Assembly (NCBI GenBank): GCA_039000515.1
Contig: JBCFYV010011164.1
Coordinates: 41,647,352 to 41,711,351 of the forward strand
Source of the DNA: Timema cristinae
Lineage: Eukaryota; Arthropoda; Insecta; Phasmatodea; Timematidae
Length of the DNA: 64,000 bases
Direction: 5' to 3'
The notes under the pieces are model-generated. The model worked only from the letters and a program-made list of their open reading frames with translations, ran no database searches and had not been told where the DNA came from. The stretch's first letter is position 1, and each line of letters begins with the position of its first letter. Of this stretch, positions 1-12,172 are shown piece by piece. A program made the position numbers and the translations under genes.

Positions 1-690
1 AACAGATAAAATACAAATAGTGGTGGAGACACAGATAAAATACAACTAGTGGTGGAGACACAGATAAAATACAACTAGTGGTGGAGACACAGATAAAATA
101 CAACTAGTGGTGGAGAAACAGATAAAATACAACTAGTGGTGGAGACACAGATAAAATACAACTAGTGGTGGAGAAACAGATAAAATATAACTAGTGGTGG
201 AGAAACAGATAAAATATAACTAGTGGTGGAAAAACCGATAAAATACAACTAGTGGTGGAGAAACAGATAAAATACAACTAGTGGTGGAGACACAGATAAA
301 ATACAACTAGTGGTGGAGACACAGATAAAATACAACTAGTGGTGGAAAAACAGATAAAATATAACTAGTGGTGGAAAAACCGATAAAATACAACTAGTGG
401 TGGAGAAACAGATAAAATACAACTAGTGGTGGAGACACAGATAAAATACAACTAGTGGTGGAAAAACAGATAAAATATAACTAGTGGTGGAAAAACCGAT
501 AAAATACAACTAGTGGTGGAGAAACAGATAAAATACAACTAGTGGTGGAGACACAGATAAAATACAACTAGTGGTGGAGACACAGATAAAATACAACTAG
601 TGGTGGAGACACAGATAAAATACAACTAGTGGTGGAGAAACAGATAAAATACAACTAGTGGTGGAGACACAGATAAAATATAACTAGTGG
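1..690. repeat. 29-bp minisatellite array
   Basis: About 24 head-to-tail copies of a 29-bp unit with core ACTAGTGGTGGAGA followed by CAGATAAAATACA. Units differ at a few positions (GAGACACAG, GAGAAACAG, AAAAACCGAT). The AAAAACCGAT variant recurs at about 230, 375 and 491, that is every 5 and then 4 units, so there is a weak higher-order period. The array runs off the left window edge. No coding potential is seen. Confidence 0.95.
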
Positions 691-1545
691 TGGGGATGCA
701 GGTATAATACAAATAGTGTTGGGAGAACATTAAATACCACTAGTGGTGGGGATGCAGGTATAATACAAATAGTGTTGGGAGAACATTAAATACCACTAGT
801 GGTGGGGATGCAGGTATAATACAAATAGTGTTGGGAGAACATTAAATACCACTAGTGGTGGGGATGCAGGTATAATACAAATAGTGTTGGGAGAACATTA
901 AATACCACTAGTGGTGGGGATGCAGGTATAATACAAATAGTGTTGGGAGAACATTAAATACCACTAGTGGTGGGGATGCAGGTATAATACAAATAGTGTT
1001 GGGAGAACATTAAATACCACTAGTGGTGGGGATGCAGGTATAATACAAATAGTGTTGGGAGAACATTAAATACCACTAGTGGTGGGGATGCAGGTATAAT
1101 ACAAATAGTGTTGGGAGAACATTAAATACCACTAGTGGTGGGGATGCAGGTATAATACAAATAGTGTTGGGAGAACATTAAATACCACTAGTGGTGGGGA
1201 TGCAGGTATAATACAAATAGTGTTGGGAGAACATTAAATACCACTAGTGGTGGGGATGCAGGTATAATACAAATAGTGTTGGGAGAACATTAAATACCAC
1301 TAGTGGTGGGGATGCAGGTATAATACAAATAGTGTTGGGAGAACATTAAATACCACTAGTGGTGGGGATGCAGGTATAATACAAATAGTGTTGGGAGAAC
1401 ATTAAATACCACTAGTGGTGGGGATGCAGGTATAATACAAATAGTGTTGGGAGAACATTAAATACCACTAGTGGTGGGGATGCAGGTATAATACAAATAG
1501 TGTTGGGAGAACATTAAATACCACTAGTGGTGGGGATGCAGGTAT
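691..1545. repeat. 56-bp dimeric minisatellite (derived from the 29-bp array)
   Basis: About 15 nearly identical copies with an exact 56-bp period (TGGGGATGCA at 691 and again at 747). Each unit is two diverged half-units of about 28 bp: one contains GGTATAATACAAATAGTG, the other AACATTAAATACCACTAGTGG. Both resemble the 29-bp monomer to the left, so this is a dimerised and then homogenised derivative. The array decays into degenerate half-units up to about 1640. Confidence 0.95.
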
Positions 1546-1859
1546 ATTTCAACTAGCTATGAGGAAACAGATATAACACAAATAGTGCTGGGGAAACAAA
1601 TAGCATAGAATTGACGGTGGGGAAACAAATATAACGTAAATTTGGGCCACTTTGACCCAAAAAGTAATTTTTTTTTTGTACATTTATTACCAAACGATAT
1701 GTTTAAACGCATTAATTGTGCTAATAACCTAATGTTTACTACTTTTGTGAGATTTTTCTAAGACTTCAGGTCTTTTTCGAACAAAATTTTTAATATTATA
1801 TATATATAACAAATAATTGAAATTTGGGCTCAAGTAGCCCCTAGGTGGGGTACTTGGAC

Positions 1860-3250
1860 CCAAGTCACATTAGAAACCATTTAAATATAAGAATGGTCAT
1901 CTTCTTCCTTTTCTTTATCTGCCACAGGATCTACAGAGGGCGGATCTCAGGCTGGTGGTTTTGAATGAGTCGGGGAAGGCTCATTGGTTGGCGCATATAT
2001 TTCATCCTCGGAATCCTCATAAAAAACTAAGTCACTTCCTCCGGAATCCCGAATGCTATAAGCATTATCATCCTCAGATGTAGAGTCATCTAGATTTTTT
2101 TTTAAGATTTTTCTTTGGAGGCGCTTTTTTCTCTGCAACTGATTTTACTCTCACTTTTTGTTTTTCCGCCTTTTCACAAGATGTGGAATTTTCTGCTTCT
2201 TCCAGTTGAATATCAGCAGCATGGATGCTTTTACCCGGTGTTACTTGAATTTCCACCCCACCCCCCCTAATCTGAAACTTTACAAACTCACTCCTCTTCT
2301 GATCAAGGTGAGCCAAGAAAGCGTCTCCAACAACATCTAGGTTTACTGGCCTGTCTTGTTTGGCAAATGAGATAATATTTCATCTTTACTTGTGGGTAAA
2401 ATGCCAACTTTCTTAAAACCTGCTTTTAGATTGTTTGCCAAGCTAGGTTTCATCTCGTCTAATACAGATTCTAGTAGCATAGGTAATTGGTCTGTTGGTA
2501 AAGACACTACTCTCTTTCCAGCTTCAGACTGTTTACATTTGGTCAAAACATCCCTCCATTTAGCTTTCAGGGGCCTAAATTAGGCTATATCGAAGGACTG
2601 CGTTAAGTGTGAGGAGTTAGGTGGTAGGCAGACATATTGTATGTTATGCTATTCACACAACTTAACAACATTAAAGCTGAGATGTAATGAAATATTATCT
2701 CCAATCACAATCTTTGGGCCTTTTTGTTTCTTGAGCACAGGTAGAAGTTGGGCGGTAAACCATTACTCAAATATTGCAAAGTCAATCCAATCATGCCTAC
2801 CTTGGTTGTATCTTGAACCAACTGGTCCATTTTCTGCCCACGTTGTCCAAAGATGTTCAGTTTTATATTACGTGAGGTGGTAGAGATGACCCTGATGCAT
2901 TTCCACAAAACATGACAGTCACGTTAGACTTTTTAGAATGTATTACCCTCTCCGGGTATTTACAGCCTCGGTGGCAAATTATTTTGCTCCAACCAGGATC
3001 ATCAGACACACTGGTCTCATCGTAATTGTATATATTGTCTGGTGGAACATCTTCAGTCAAAGAGTTCAAGTTATTAATATACTCGATAATTACTTTGTCA
3101 TCAATGGCAGAACGAGCTCTTTTGATGTTGTTGGCCAATCTTATTGATAGCTGTGGATGCCTCCTCAAAAATAATTTAACCCCTCTGTTCTGCGCTATTT
3201 TTTCGGGGAACGTGTGAATCCACAGTAAGTACAATTGTAGCATACAATGT
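1860..3250 (-). pseudogene. Broken pogo/Tigger-like transposase
   Basis: Minus-strand relic of a pogo-type (DDE_1, jerky/Tigger-like) DNA transposase, which cut and pasted its own element. The best block is 3243-2863: a helical segment, then YNYDET with the first catalytic Asp, then a DDPGW and CKYPERVI signature. A second block near 2720-2590 reads VIGDN (second Asp) and CLPPNS..HLTQ..D (third acidic site). A third block, 2546-2343, matches the helical tail after the catalytic core (AGFKKVGILP). The blocks lie in different frames with internal stops, so it is dead. The acidic C-terminal stretch at 2316-1947 may belong to it. The DNA-binding N-terminus and the terminal inverted repeats were not identified. 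Confidence 0.85.
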
Positions 3251-3439
3251 TACATCCATATTAAAGCCTAAAAAACACAAAAACACGTCCAGCACCAACC
3301 ACGCTCTATTTCAGACTGACCGTGTGTGGGGCCCTTTACCTGTAATCTTTGGACCGGTTTATTATGTATGCTTATAACTTACATAATAAATACTATAATA
3401 TACACAATAGATAGTCCCCCGTTCGTTAATTTATCATTG

Positions 3440-3565
3440 AAATTGGGGAAGCCTTAATTTCACCATTAAAAATTTGTTGGACACTATTAATCGAACTAGA
3501 GACCCTTAACTCAGTAGATAAACGTGCTACCAATTGAGATAAAGTGTGAGACTTTTTTTAATACA
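3440..3565 (-). repeat. tRNA-like SINE fragment
   Basis: On the minus strand this reads as a tRNA-like head: TATCTCAATTGGTAGCACG resembles an RNA polymerase III A box and TAGTTCGATTA a B box, about 35 bp apart. It lacks the CCA end and a clean cloverleaf, so I call it SINE-derived and not a functional tRNA. Confidence 0.55.
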
Positions 3566-3649
3566 AAAAAAATTGTCACACTGCAAATTAAACAGACATT
3601 ACAATGTAAATATCTTCCTCGAGCTCAGTGATTATTTTTAATTATTCTG

Positions 3650-3895
3650 GACAACTGAGGCACACCTGGGTGACAAGGGCGTCAGCCTAGTCTAGTATAT
3701 TTATCAATGTTGGTTATGTCTTGGTTCAAATCCCAGACAGATGTACTCGGGTATTTATTCCTACCGGTTTCGCACTTTCCGTCTCCACGAAAATGCGGAC
3801 TCTTTTCCTATAAATTCTACCTTCTTTATTCCTAGCCCCCATTTTTTTTAGTGAACTAAGCGTATAACCCGGACATGTAGTTAGACACACGGAAG
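3650..3895 (+). repeat. Degenerate tRNA-derived SINE (family B)
   Basis: It has a B-box-like GGTTCAAATCCCAG at about 3722 and a family-B body with ATGCGGACTC, TTCTACCTTC and CGTATAACCCGGAC in the usual order. Similar bodies occur at 5348, 23575, 31600 and 54992. It is diverged and lacks clear target-site duplications. Confidence 0.6.
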
Positions 3896-4234
3896 TGGAG
3901 GTGAGTGGCAAGAGAGAACAGCTGATTCCGGACAACATCCAAACGTTCCAAATAAAAGCGCTAATGTCGGCCTTGAGTATTAACACGAGGGAGAGTAGCG
4001 AGCCGAACCTCGAGTCTAACCTCGAGCCGAGCCTTAAGCCGAACCTCGTCTCGAACGTCGTCAATGTTGGATAAATGGGTTCGTCGGAATATTCGCGGTA
4101 ACCCAGTGAGTGTCGGTATTTCGACGAAACATCAAAGGACGTTACGAGGCTCAAAACTCATTGGACTCATTGCTGCGAGCCGAACCTCTATACTACTCAT
4201 ACCCATGACCGAGTAGTCATAAGTTGTTTGTTTT

Positions 4235-4490
4235 TCCCCCACCACGTCTTACTATTTGTTCGGGCAACACGCATTTTAACCACGCTAATAAAATAGGGAT
4301 GAATATGGTTGAATTTTAGAGTAAATGAATCATAATTTGTGTGAAGGGAGAGTGGGGAAACCATTAATAAAAAAAAAACTTCAGACCCCCCCAACCATGA
4401 ATCGAACTATGACCTCACCATCACCATTAATCTAATTTCACACGAGGGTGATGCGTTAGATCATTCGACCATTGATGCGGGTTGAAGATA
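4235..4490 (-). repeat. tRNA-derived SINE (family B), minus strand
   Basis: In reverse this carries a B-box-like GTTCGATTCATGG, a body with CACTCTCCCTTCACAC, and the family-B end TGCCCGAACAAATAGTAAG followed by ACGTGGTG. The 3' tail sits at the low-coordinate end. It lies in otherwise featureless DNA (3900-5160), where I see nothing else. Confidence 0.6.
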
Positions 4491-5164
4491 AATAGTTAAA
4501 TGTCCAAATTCTTGTAATAGTGTTGGGGAAATCTCTCGATAAAAGGGGGGTGTCTTGATCTATGGACGATCCACAATTTACTGGCACATCTACGTCAGTT
4601 CTAGGAGATACAAGGTCTACTTTAATGCATTTAAAAGTCATGAGAAGTGTTATGTTGCTATACCTTTGACATATATATAGTGTACGCTTTTTTTTTTTTT
4701 TTCCTTGCAATTGTTTTAGTTCCAGCCATTTCTAATGTTTGACGTAGTAATAATTGCTAAATTCACTTTCAATCATAATTTTAAATTGATAAATATCAAT
4801 AGATGCTTACATCGTAATATTTATTTGCTATTCTTAATCTTATTTTGGAAGTCCTTTTTTTTTAAGTGGTATAAACTAGTTATTGTATTTTAAAACTGAA
4901 AATATTGTTGTTAAATGAATTTAAATGTTACTTAAAATCAAATTGACTTATAACAGTTGGCTTAGATGCAATTATTTATTGGGAAGTTTGAATATAGTAT
5001 GAATAGTTTGATATGTAACTAAAAAAGATGGTCGTTATCAAATTTAGATTAGGGTTGAAATGATTTTATGGGAAGTAATATAACATATTTATAAATAGTT
5101 ATTTCTTTACCATCAATACTTTAAAAACGTATATACTAAATTTATTCGCACACCCTTAATAGTG

Positions 5165-5340
5165 GTCACATGGTATAAGTCATCGGTCTCGCAAAAAACT
5201 GGATTGCTGGTGGTGGTTCGAATCCCAGCAAGGTGGATTCAAGATGATTTTTCAAATGCGAAGTTTAATTCTTGATTTTCCGTCCCTTCTTAACACTAAT
5301 GCGGGTGCACTCCATATAAACCACTTTCCTCGTCAGTACT
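5165..5340 (+). repeat. SINE fragment next to family B copy
   Basis: tRNA-like head with a B box (GGTTCGAATCCCAGCAAGG) at 5216 and a partial family-B body (TAATGCGGGTGCACTCC). It ends where the next SINE copy begins. The B box is intact, but the tail is missing. Confidence 0.55.
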
Positions 5341-5347
5341 CCTTAAA

Positions 5348-5605
5348 CCCGCTTCAGTGGCCGAACGAGTGGTCTAACGCGTCAATTTCGTGTTAAACTA
5401 GACTGCTGAAGATGGAGAGATCGGTGTTCTATTTTGGTTGGGTGTACTGAGGGTGGTTTTCCTAAATAGTTTTTAACTCTCACCTCACGCAAATGTGGGC
5501 GCACTTCCTCTGAATTCAACCTTCCTGATCTCTAATATATTATAGTAATAAGTATACAAGCGTATAACTCAAACAGTTAGTAAGACGCATTGCTAAAAAA
5601 TAAAT
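5348..5605 (+). repeat. tRNA-derived SINE (family B)
   Basis: Nearly full-length copy: a head with GTGGCCGAACGAGTGG, a body with TGTACTGAGGGTGGTTTTCC and ACGCAAATGTGGGCGCACTT, and the end motif GTATAACTCAAACAGTTAG followed by TAAGACGCATTG and an A/T-rich tail. Compared with the 54992 copy the B box is damaged, so it is older. Confidence 0.75.
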
Positions 5606-5609
5606 AAAA

Positions 5610-6895
5610 AGTAGCCTACTTTTTAAATTAATCAGTTGGTAATCATAATAAAAGAACATTTGCCTCTATTTCATTTTGGATGATCCAACATGTAATGTTC
5701 AGTTAGCAAACTCTCATTGACTTCACTTAGGATGTACCATGAAAATGTAATCACTTTATTTTACTATTATATTGATAAGTATTTCAATAATTTCAGAATA
5801 TGTGTTTCGTGGGAATTCAGCCAACAACGATTTGGAAGGTAAACAAACTCGAAATTATTTTGCTCTTAACAAGGCTTAGCTTCAAAACTTTATTTTAACA
5901 TTTTTTTTTTTGTATCGCACGTTTTCATGATCATTCCCATTAATTTTGGTTTGAATGTGTATTCGTCGTAACTTTATCAATAAATGCGTTTGTAAAAACA
6001 TAACAAACATAAAATTAATAAATTAATTATTGATAAATAATGTTTTAAACGACTACTTTAAAAAAAATCTATAACTAAAGATTTGTTCCACTAATTATGA
6101 CGTTAACTAATGTGCTTTACTTACATTTTCGTAACTATCATCTTGGGTATTTCGCCATTGAAAACTTCGCTCCTCCTCCCTTTTGCAAATCAGAAAACTA
6201 TGTTTAGAATAATATATATGAACACATAAAATAATATGCCCGAGCTCTCATTCGAAAAGCCAGAGTTAAATTATGGATATCCACATTGTGGGTGATTTTA
6301 ATTTTTTTTAAATTACTTCTATCAGTGTTTTAAAAGCCAACTAAACAATGCGTTAACTCTTTTACTTTATTGACACGTCGGGGTTGACAATAATTAGAGA
6401 TTATTGGCGCAGAAACAAGGGAGTACTATGAAATATAGCTGCCACTCAAATTTTGATTGATGTAATTTGTATTGATTAATAATTAATAGATTCAAGGCTA
6501 AGTAGTATTTGATTCGCCATAAATTATAGATGTATGTATACTGTAAACTTGTGTAGAATTATGCTGTGAACTATCGAACAATAATTATTTTAACGGTGAT
6601 AAAATGCCTCTTATAACCTTAAAAACATTATTTAAATAGTTTCTAAATATTAAAGTTTAAACAATAAAATCATGGTTGATTCTCAGGCCTCCCTTTTCTT
6701 ACAGATATACCCCAAATACCTAAATAATATCAGCAACAATTTTTCACTATTATCACCTCCCCCCACCCAAATCAATAACGTTCCTGCGTCTTTGATAATA
6801 TTTTATAAAGAAACACAAGTAGGCTGCGTCATACATCTAATTAATTAAATAAAACAACGTAACTCTGTTAAATAAATGGCAGACACAATCGCACA
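5610..6895. other. AT-rich intergenic DNA
   Basis: AT-rich sequence with no open reading frame, tRNA-like head or tandem array that I can support. No function is assigned. Confidence 0.6.
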
Positions 6896-6899
6896 CACT

Positions 6900-8035
6900 T
6901 TCTCATATTGTGAGTTATATCTTTGAATAAAATTTTCAAAAACAGGTTTTTAGTAAACTACCCTTACGTAACCTTTCCTCATAAAACCAAACACATCTTA
7001 ATAATCACAATAAACAATCTGTATACATACATTTTACACCAAATTGTTCAAATATTTTAAATCAAATCATCAAAAATAAGTTAGTTGTAAACTACCATAC
7101 ATTTTTTATAATTTGTAAAAATAAAAACGTTTTCTTATTTATTATGAAAAACTATTCCCACATACCCATGTTTGAATCAATGTGCAATGTAAATTTCAAC
7201 AAATTTCAAATTTACTATAATATGTCGTAAGTTAAATAACATTAAATTAGTTTATTTAAGAAAAATTAATATACCATACTATTTATAATGTAAAATAGTC
7301 CCCAGATACTAATTTTGAACAAAATCATTAAATATTTTTAAGAAAATAAAATTTTTCAAAAATGTGTAATCACTATAAAACTTTTTTTTTTAGAAAAATG
7401 GATGTGTATATATTATTTTTAATGCAAAAAAATATAAAGAGAACAATTTTGATCCAAATCACTAGATCTAATTTTTAAAATAATACCTTAAAATTCTTAA
7501 AAAGTACATTCATCTATAAACTACCCTTAAAAAAATCCCCCCCCCCAAAAAAAACAAGTATACTGTTTTATCTCTCATATAAATACTCCTCAGATATATA
7601 TTTAAATAAAATCACTAAATACATTTTTAAAATATTTTGAATTTTCAAAAATCACTCATCAATAAACTACTTTCTAATGAATCTTTATCAAAAAAACAAA
7701 GTACACACTGTTTATTGGGAGGTCAACCTCTCTCTAAATATACAGTTTATACAAAATCGTTAGAACCATTTAAGAACAATTTATAATTCCAATAAATCAC
7801 TTAATAGTAAACCACCCTTAATTTGATGGTTAAGGTCAATCTAATCTAAATCTAAATAAATCAAGTTTGAACAAAATCAATCTAACCGTTTTGAATTAGT
7901 GACCAAGAACATACATAATTCTAAAATCCACTGTTTTGGGTTCAGGTTCACATAAAACGTAAATATTAATCATAATCTCTAGATTTATTTTTACAATTAA
8001 ATACTTTATTTTGTTATGAGAAAGTAAAAATTAAC
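6900..8035. repeat. Very degenerate copy of dispersed repeat F
   Basis: Recurring phrases (TAAACTACCCTTA, ACAAAATCNNTANA, GGGTTCAGGTTCAC, ATGAGAAAGTAAAAA) appear in the same order as in the better copies at 13800-15410 and 27290-28720. It is heavily diverged and has no reading frame. Confidence 0.45.
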
Positions 8036-8039
8036 TTGT

Positions 8040-8950
8040 ACCGTCACTGCAAGCAAATAAAATTTTCAAACAAATTGTTTCCCTCTTACACGCTTTAGTT
8101 GATATTCAGGAAGGGGAGCAATGCCCCCGTGTGACCCCTCCCTTTTACACAACCATCGGTCTCGTGCCACACTGGTCATTGCCCATAGCCAAGCCTAACA
8201 CAACTATTAAAATTAAGTTAAAACTGATAAAATAATTCCGTATCCCCTATTTTCAACTTAATTAACCTGTCCAAGAGTTTCACTCCACAAAGAAAACATA
8301 TATCATGTTATTGTTAACAACTCTTTTGTTGATTATTGTTATGTTCACATTGTATGTTGATAAGAACTTAACAGCAAACCGTTTTAAAGAGATAAATCCA
8401 TCAGAGATAACGATGACATAACAGGGAAGTTATTTTCTTACCGTGCCTTCAAACAACACAATACTTTCCTGTGGTTTTAAACCTATAAATCTTGTAGCAA
8501 AGTCGTAAATTCAATGGAAATAAACGTGCAAGGAATCTAAATGTGGCATTTAAATGTAAATTGCTTTGTAATTACTGTGGTTCCGCTAGGGATGTGACTG
8601 ACACATGGCTTTATTGCGATCCTTAAATCTGCGCTTTCTAATCTAAACTTGCTTGCTTTGTATAAAGCTTCGGAAAATGTACTTTTATCACACGTCCCTT
8701 TTTTTAGACATATAACTAAGAAAAGTAGTATTCTCGATCAATATCGAAACTATTCTTTATTTAAGATAAATTTGTAACTTTTATTTAAACGGCATGACCG
8801 ATGCTATTTCACCTCATAAAGCAAAATATTTACATTAAAATTTAAAATGTTAAATACTGTAAATGGTTTTTGAATAAAAAAATTTCAAAAAATAAGTCAT
8901 TTGAAATATTGTTATTTTCCGAATGACTAGCTCATTTGATATTAAAAAAA
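8040..8950. other. Non-coding DNA, nothing recognised
   Basis: No gene, tandem repeat or tRNA-like head was seen. AT-rich with a few GC-richer patches near 8100-8170. Confidence 0.5.
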
Positions 8951-8954
8951 ATAC

Positions 8955-9195
8955 TCCATGGCGTCCGCCAGCAATCGAGTGGTCGCCACTTGTAGGCTAA
9001 GAGAGTGCCAACATCCATGGATAGAGGGTATAACGTTGTCAGCACAACAATCCCTCCGGTTGTTGATCTCACTTTTCTAAACTGGAACCGCCACTTCTTT
9101 GATCAAGTAGCTCCTCATTTGCCTAGGATTAGGTGACCCCGTTCCAAACCCGTTGCTTCACAAAAAATATGGAAGCTCTAGGGAGATTGTTTTAT
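8955..9195. repeat. Dispersed repeat D (SINE-like)
   Basis: Shares ordered phrases with 16250-16500 and 18120-18430: GTGCCAACAT..ATGGAT..GAGGGT, CAGCACAAC, CCTCCGGT, CAAGTAGCTCCTCATTTG, and GTTGCTTCACA. The other copies end in a B-box-like GGGNATCGAACCC, so the family is probably tRNA-derived. This copy lacks that end. Confidence 0.65.
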
Positions 9196-9199
9196 GATG

Positions 9200-10335
9200 T
9201 AAACAAAAATTTTCTCAGTAATTTTCTAACTTAATCGAAATATTGTAAAATGATTAATCTTTGGATGATTATTTTTCATATTATATTTTTTCTATTAATT
9301 ACATTTTATTTTGTTTACCTTTTAGTGTTTTGATTTAGTTTCTAACGTAGATACTAAAAGACACAGTTTTACTAATACTACCTATGTTGCTGTTTGTAAT
9401 TTGTTATTTAATATGGTAATTAGATTTCAATTTCATGAATAACTGTTTGTATCTCTTAGAATAGGAGAGTTAATCTCTAATTAGCTATAACCAAACTAAA
9501 CTTATCATACTCTTAACACTTACCCGTTATTAACTATTATAAAAGAGTATATTGGTTATTTTTATATTTTTTATCTACAATTTCTAACGTTTTAGTCTTA
9601 TTACATTACTTTTGTATTAAATTAATGACGCTATTATAAGTTGGCCATCATAATGCTTAAACAATTAATAGCTAACATGTTTTATTCACTCTAAACTCAT
9701 TAAGGTTCTTTGCTTGCAACGTGTGTATCTAATTTTTTAATCAAATACTTTCTGAAAAAGGTTTAGCAAGCAACTAACCTTTAAAACATAGATAGTGATA
9801 ATTAGTAATAGTTCTGGCTCTAACCATGAGAAACTATCATTTAGTCATCTTGTTCCTATTTCACTTATGGTCAAAGATTGAACTAGGGTCCCTTAGTCCT
9901 TTAGCAAGCACACCTCAGTCCTAAACCGTGGAAATAACTAAAGGCTCTACTTCTTTCGTTTAGGTTTTTACTATAAGTATGGTGTTACAGTATTTCACAA
10001 TATGTGGTGTTCAGAGTCCTCATTTCTTACTTTTAGACAAATCGGTCAGCAAAAAAAAAAAACCGTTTCCTCATCCACGACCTTGAGGAATTACCTTGAA
10101 ATGTCAAGAAAGTATCTAATACCATCCACATAAGCACAAAACATTTCTACGAAGGCTAATTTTTGCTTTATAGCACCTATAAATCCCTTCCCCGAGAAAT
10201 GCTAGAGAATTGTGTAATTTTAAATCTACTATATATACTGTAAAATGTATATTCCCAACTTGATTTGGATTATCGTAGGTCACTTGGCATAAACGAGATG
10301 AATAATTCACGTACTTGAAGTTAACCCCGCTACTT
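9200..10335. other. AT-rich non-coding DNA
   Basis: No supported feature. The short reading frame on the minus strand at 10116-10310 has no recognisable domain. Confidence 0.5.
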
Positions 10336-10339
10336 TTTT

Positions 10340-11110
10340 AAATTCATGTTTTTATGATTGCAATCGTTTTTACCAGATTGTTCCGCAAAAATTTTCGTCT
10401 GTTCCATTTTGATTAGCCCACACAAATGATATGTTTACAACGTCATGGTAGCCCCCCATCCCCCATTTGAAAATTGATATTTTATTGGTGGTGATCGTTT
10501 GTTCATTGTTTGTACCAGAATGTTCCACAAAAATGTCTTTTGTTCCACATTTGTTCTTGCACAAACGTGGATTGAACTTGGTGACACTTGGTTTACTTGA
10601 AAGGACCAACTTCACGGTAGTCTTTCCTTTTTAAAAATTCTTGTTTTCATGATTGCAATCGTTTGTTCTTCGTTTGTACCAGATTGACTCGCAAAAAAAA
10701 AAAATTGTTTGTTCTATTTTATTAAGCCTACAAATGATATATTACATTGAGGACTACTAGTTACCTTCAATGTTTTTTTAAAAAAATTCATGAATTTATG
10801 GTTGAAATCGTTTGTTCTTTGTTAATTCCAGATTGTTCCATAAAAAGTTCATTTGTGGGCCTATCAAAACGGAACAACAATCCGGTAGAAGTGAAGAACA
10901 AATGATTGCAATAATAAAAAATATGAATTTTTAAAAGTGGGGGGGGGGGGGTTCGAGGGGGGCGGGGGCGTTGACTAGACCTACACTTACACTGCAATCA
11001 TTAAAACAACCAAAAATTGTGTGGAACAATCCGGCACGAATGAAGACCAAACGATTGCAATTCTAAAACAATAATTTTTTAAAAGTTTTGGAAGGGTGGG
11101 AGGAGGTAGT
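10340..11110. repeat. Cluster of direct and inverted repeats, about 130-150 bp
   Basis: The phrase ATGATTGCAATCGTTTGTTC followed by TTNGTTTGTACCAGATTG recurs in direct orientation near 10355, 10495, 10650 and 10800. It is inverted near 10865-10915 and 11020-11065. The cluster also holds a G-run at 10938-10949. It is a local inverted-repeat cluster with no coding sequence. Confidence 0.75.
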
Positions 11111-11439
11111 GGCAACTTCACGAACGTGAATAATTCCACTAGTTTATGTTAATCTTTAGTTAATACAGTTTTTAAACATAAGTGGTTGTTAATAAATGAG
11201 TATGAATTATAATTTTACAAATTATTAGTTTTAATTATGAATGTATTTATAAACCCTAAATCCAAAGAGTATAATTATAATTTTTTGTGTGACTTAGCTT
11301 TGTAAATGAGCAGGCTTGTATACGCGTTTGACTTTAATCCATCAAAACCATAGTTCGATTCCCACTTGAGCCTCTTCAGGTATTGACTGGCCCTGCGTTA
11401 TCCATGCTATATGTGATCTAGTCAGTTTTTCATTCTTAC

Positions 11440-12160
11440 TTTGTATAATCTGAGTCATACACCTTCTGAACCCTGTGCTGAGTCAAACGCAATCTGACCC
11501 CTGTGTCATATGAGTCATACGCATTTTCGCACTTGTGTCATCTGAGTCATACGCATACTGATCCCTGTGTTATCTGAGTCATACAAATTCTGACCGCTGT
11601 GCCATCTGAGTCATACGGATTCTGACCCCTGTGCCATCCGAGTCATACGGATTCTGACCCCTGTATCATCTGAGCCATGCAGATTCTGACCCCTGTGCCA
11701 TCTGAGTCATACAGATTCTGACCGCAGTGCCATCTGAGTCATACAAATTCTGACCCCTGTGCCATCAGAGTCATACAGATTCTTACCCCTGTGTCATCTG
11801 AGCCATGCAGATTCTGACCCCTGTGCCATCTGAGTCATACAGATTCTGACCCCTGTGCCATCTGAGTCATACAGATGCTGACCCCTGTGCCATCTGAGTC
11901 ATACGGATTCTGACCACTGTGCCATCTGAGTCATACGGATTCTGACCCCTGTGCCATCTGAGTCATACGGATTCTGACCCCTGTTCCATCTGAGTCATCC
12001 AGATTCTGACCCCTGTGCCATCTGAGTCATACGTATTCTGACCCCTGTGCCATATGAGTCATACAGATTCTGACCCCTGTGCCATCTGAGTCATCCAGAT
12101 TCTGACCACTGTGCCATCTGAGTCATACGGATTTTGATTCTGGTTTCATCTGAGTCATGC
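11440..12160. repeat. 32-bp minisatellite
   Basis: About 22 imperfect copies of a 32-bp unit (CATCTGAGTCATAC, then AGATTCTGACCCCTGTGC). Exact 32-bp spacing is seen at 11891 and 11923. Copies at the left end are more diverged. The foldback MITE at 12173 abuts the right end. Confidence 0.95.
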
Positions 12161-12172
12161 GTGGCTCTTGTA

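Noticed and set aside
1..1545. CRISPR-like array
   Set aside because: Units are contiguous tandem repeats with no unique spacers, and the genome is eukaryotic.
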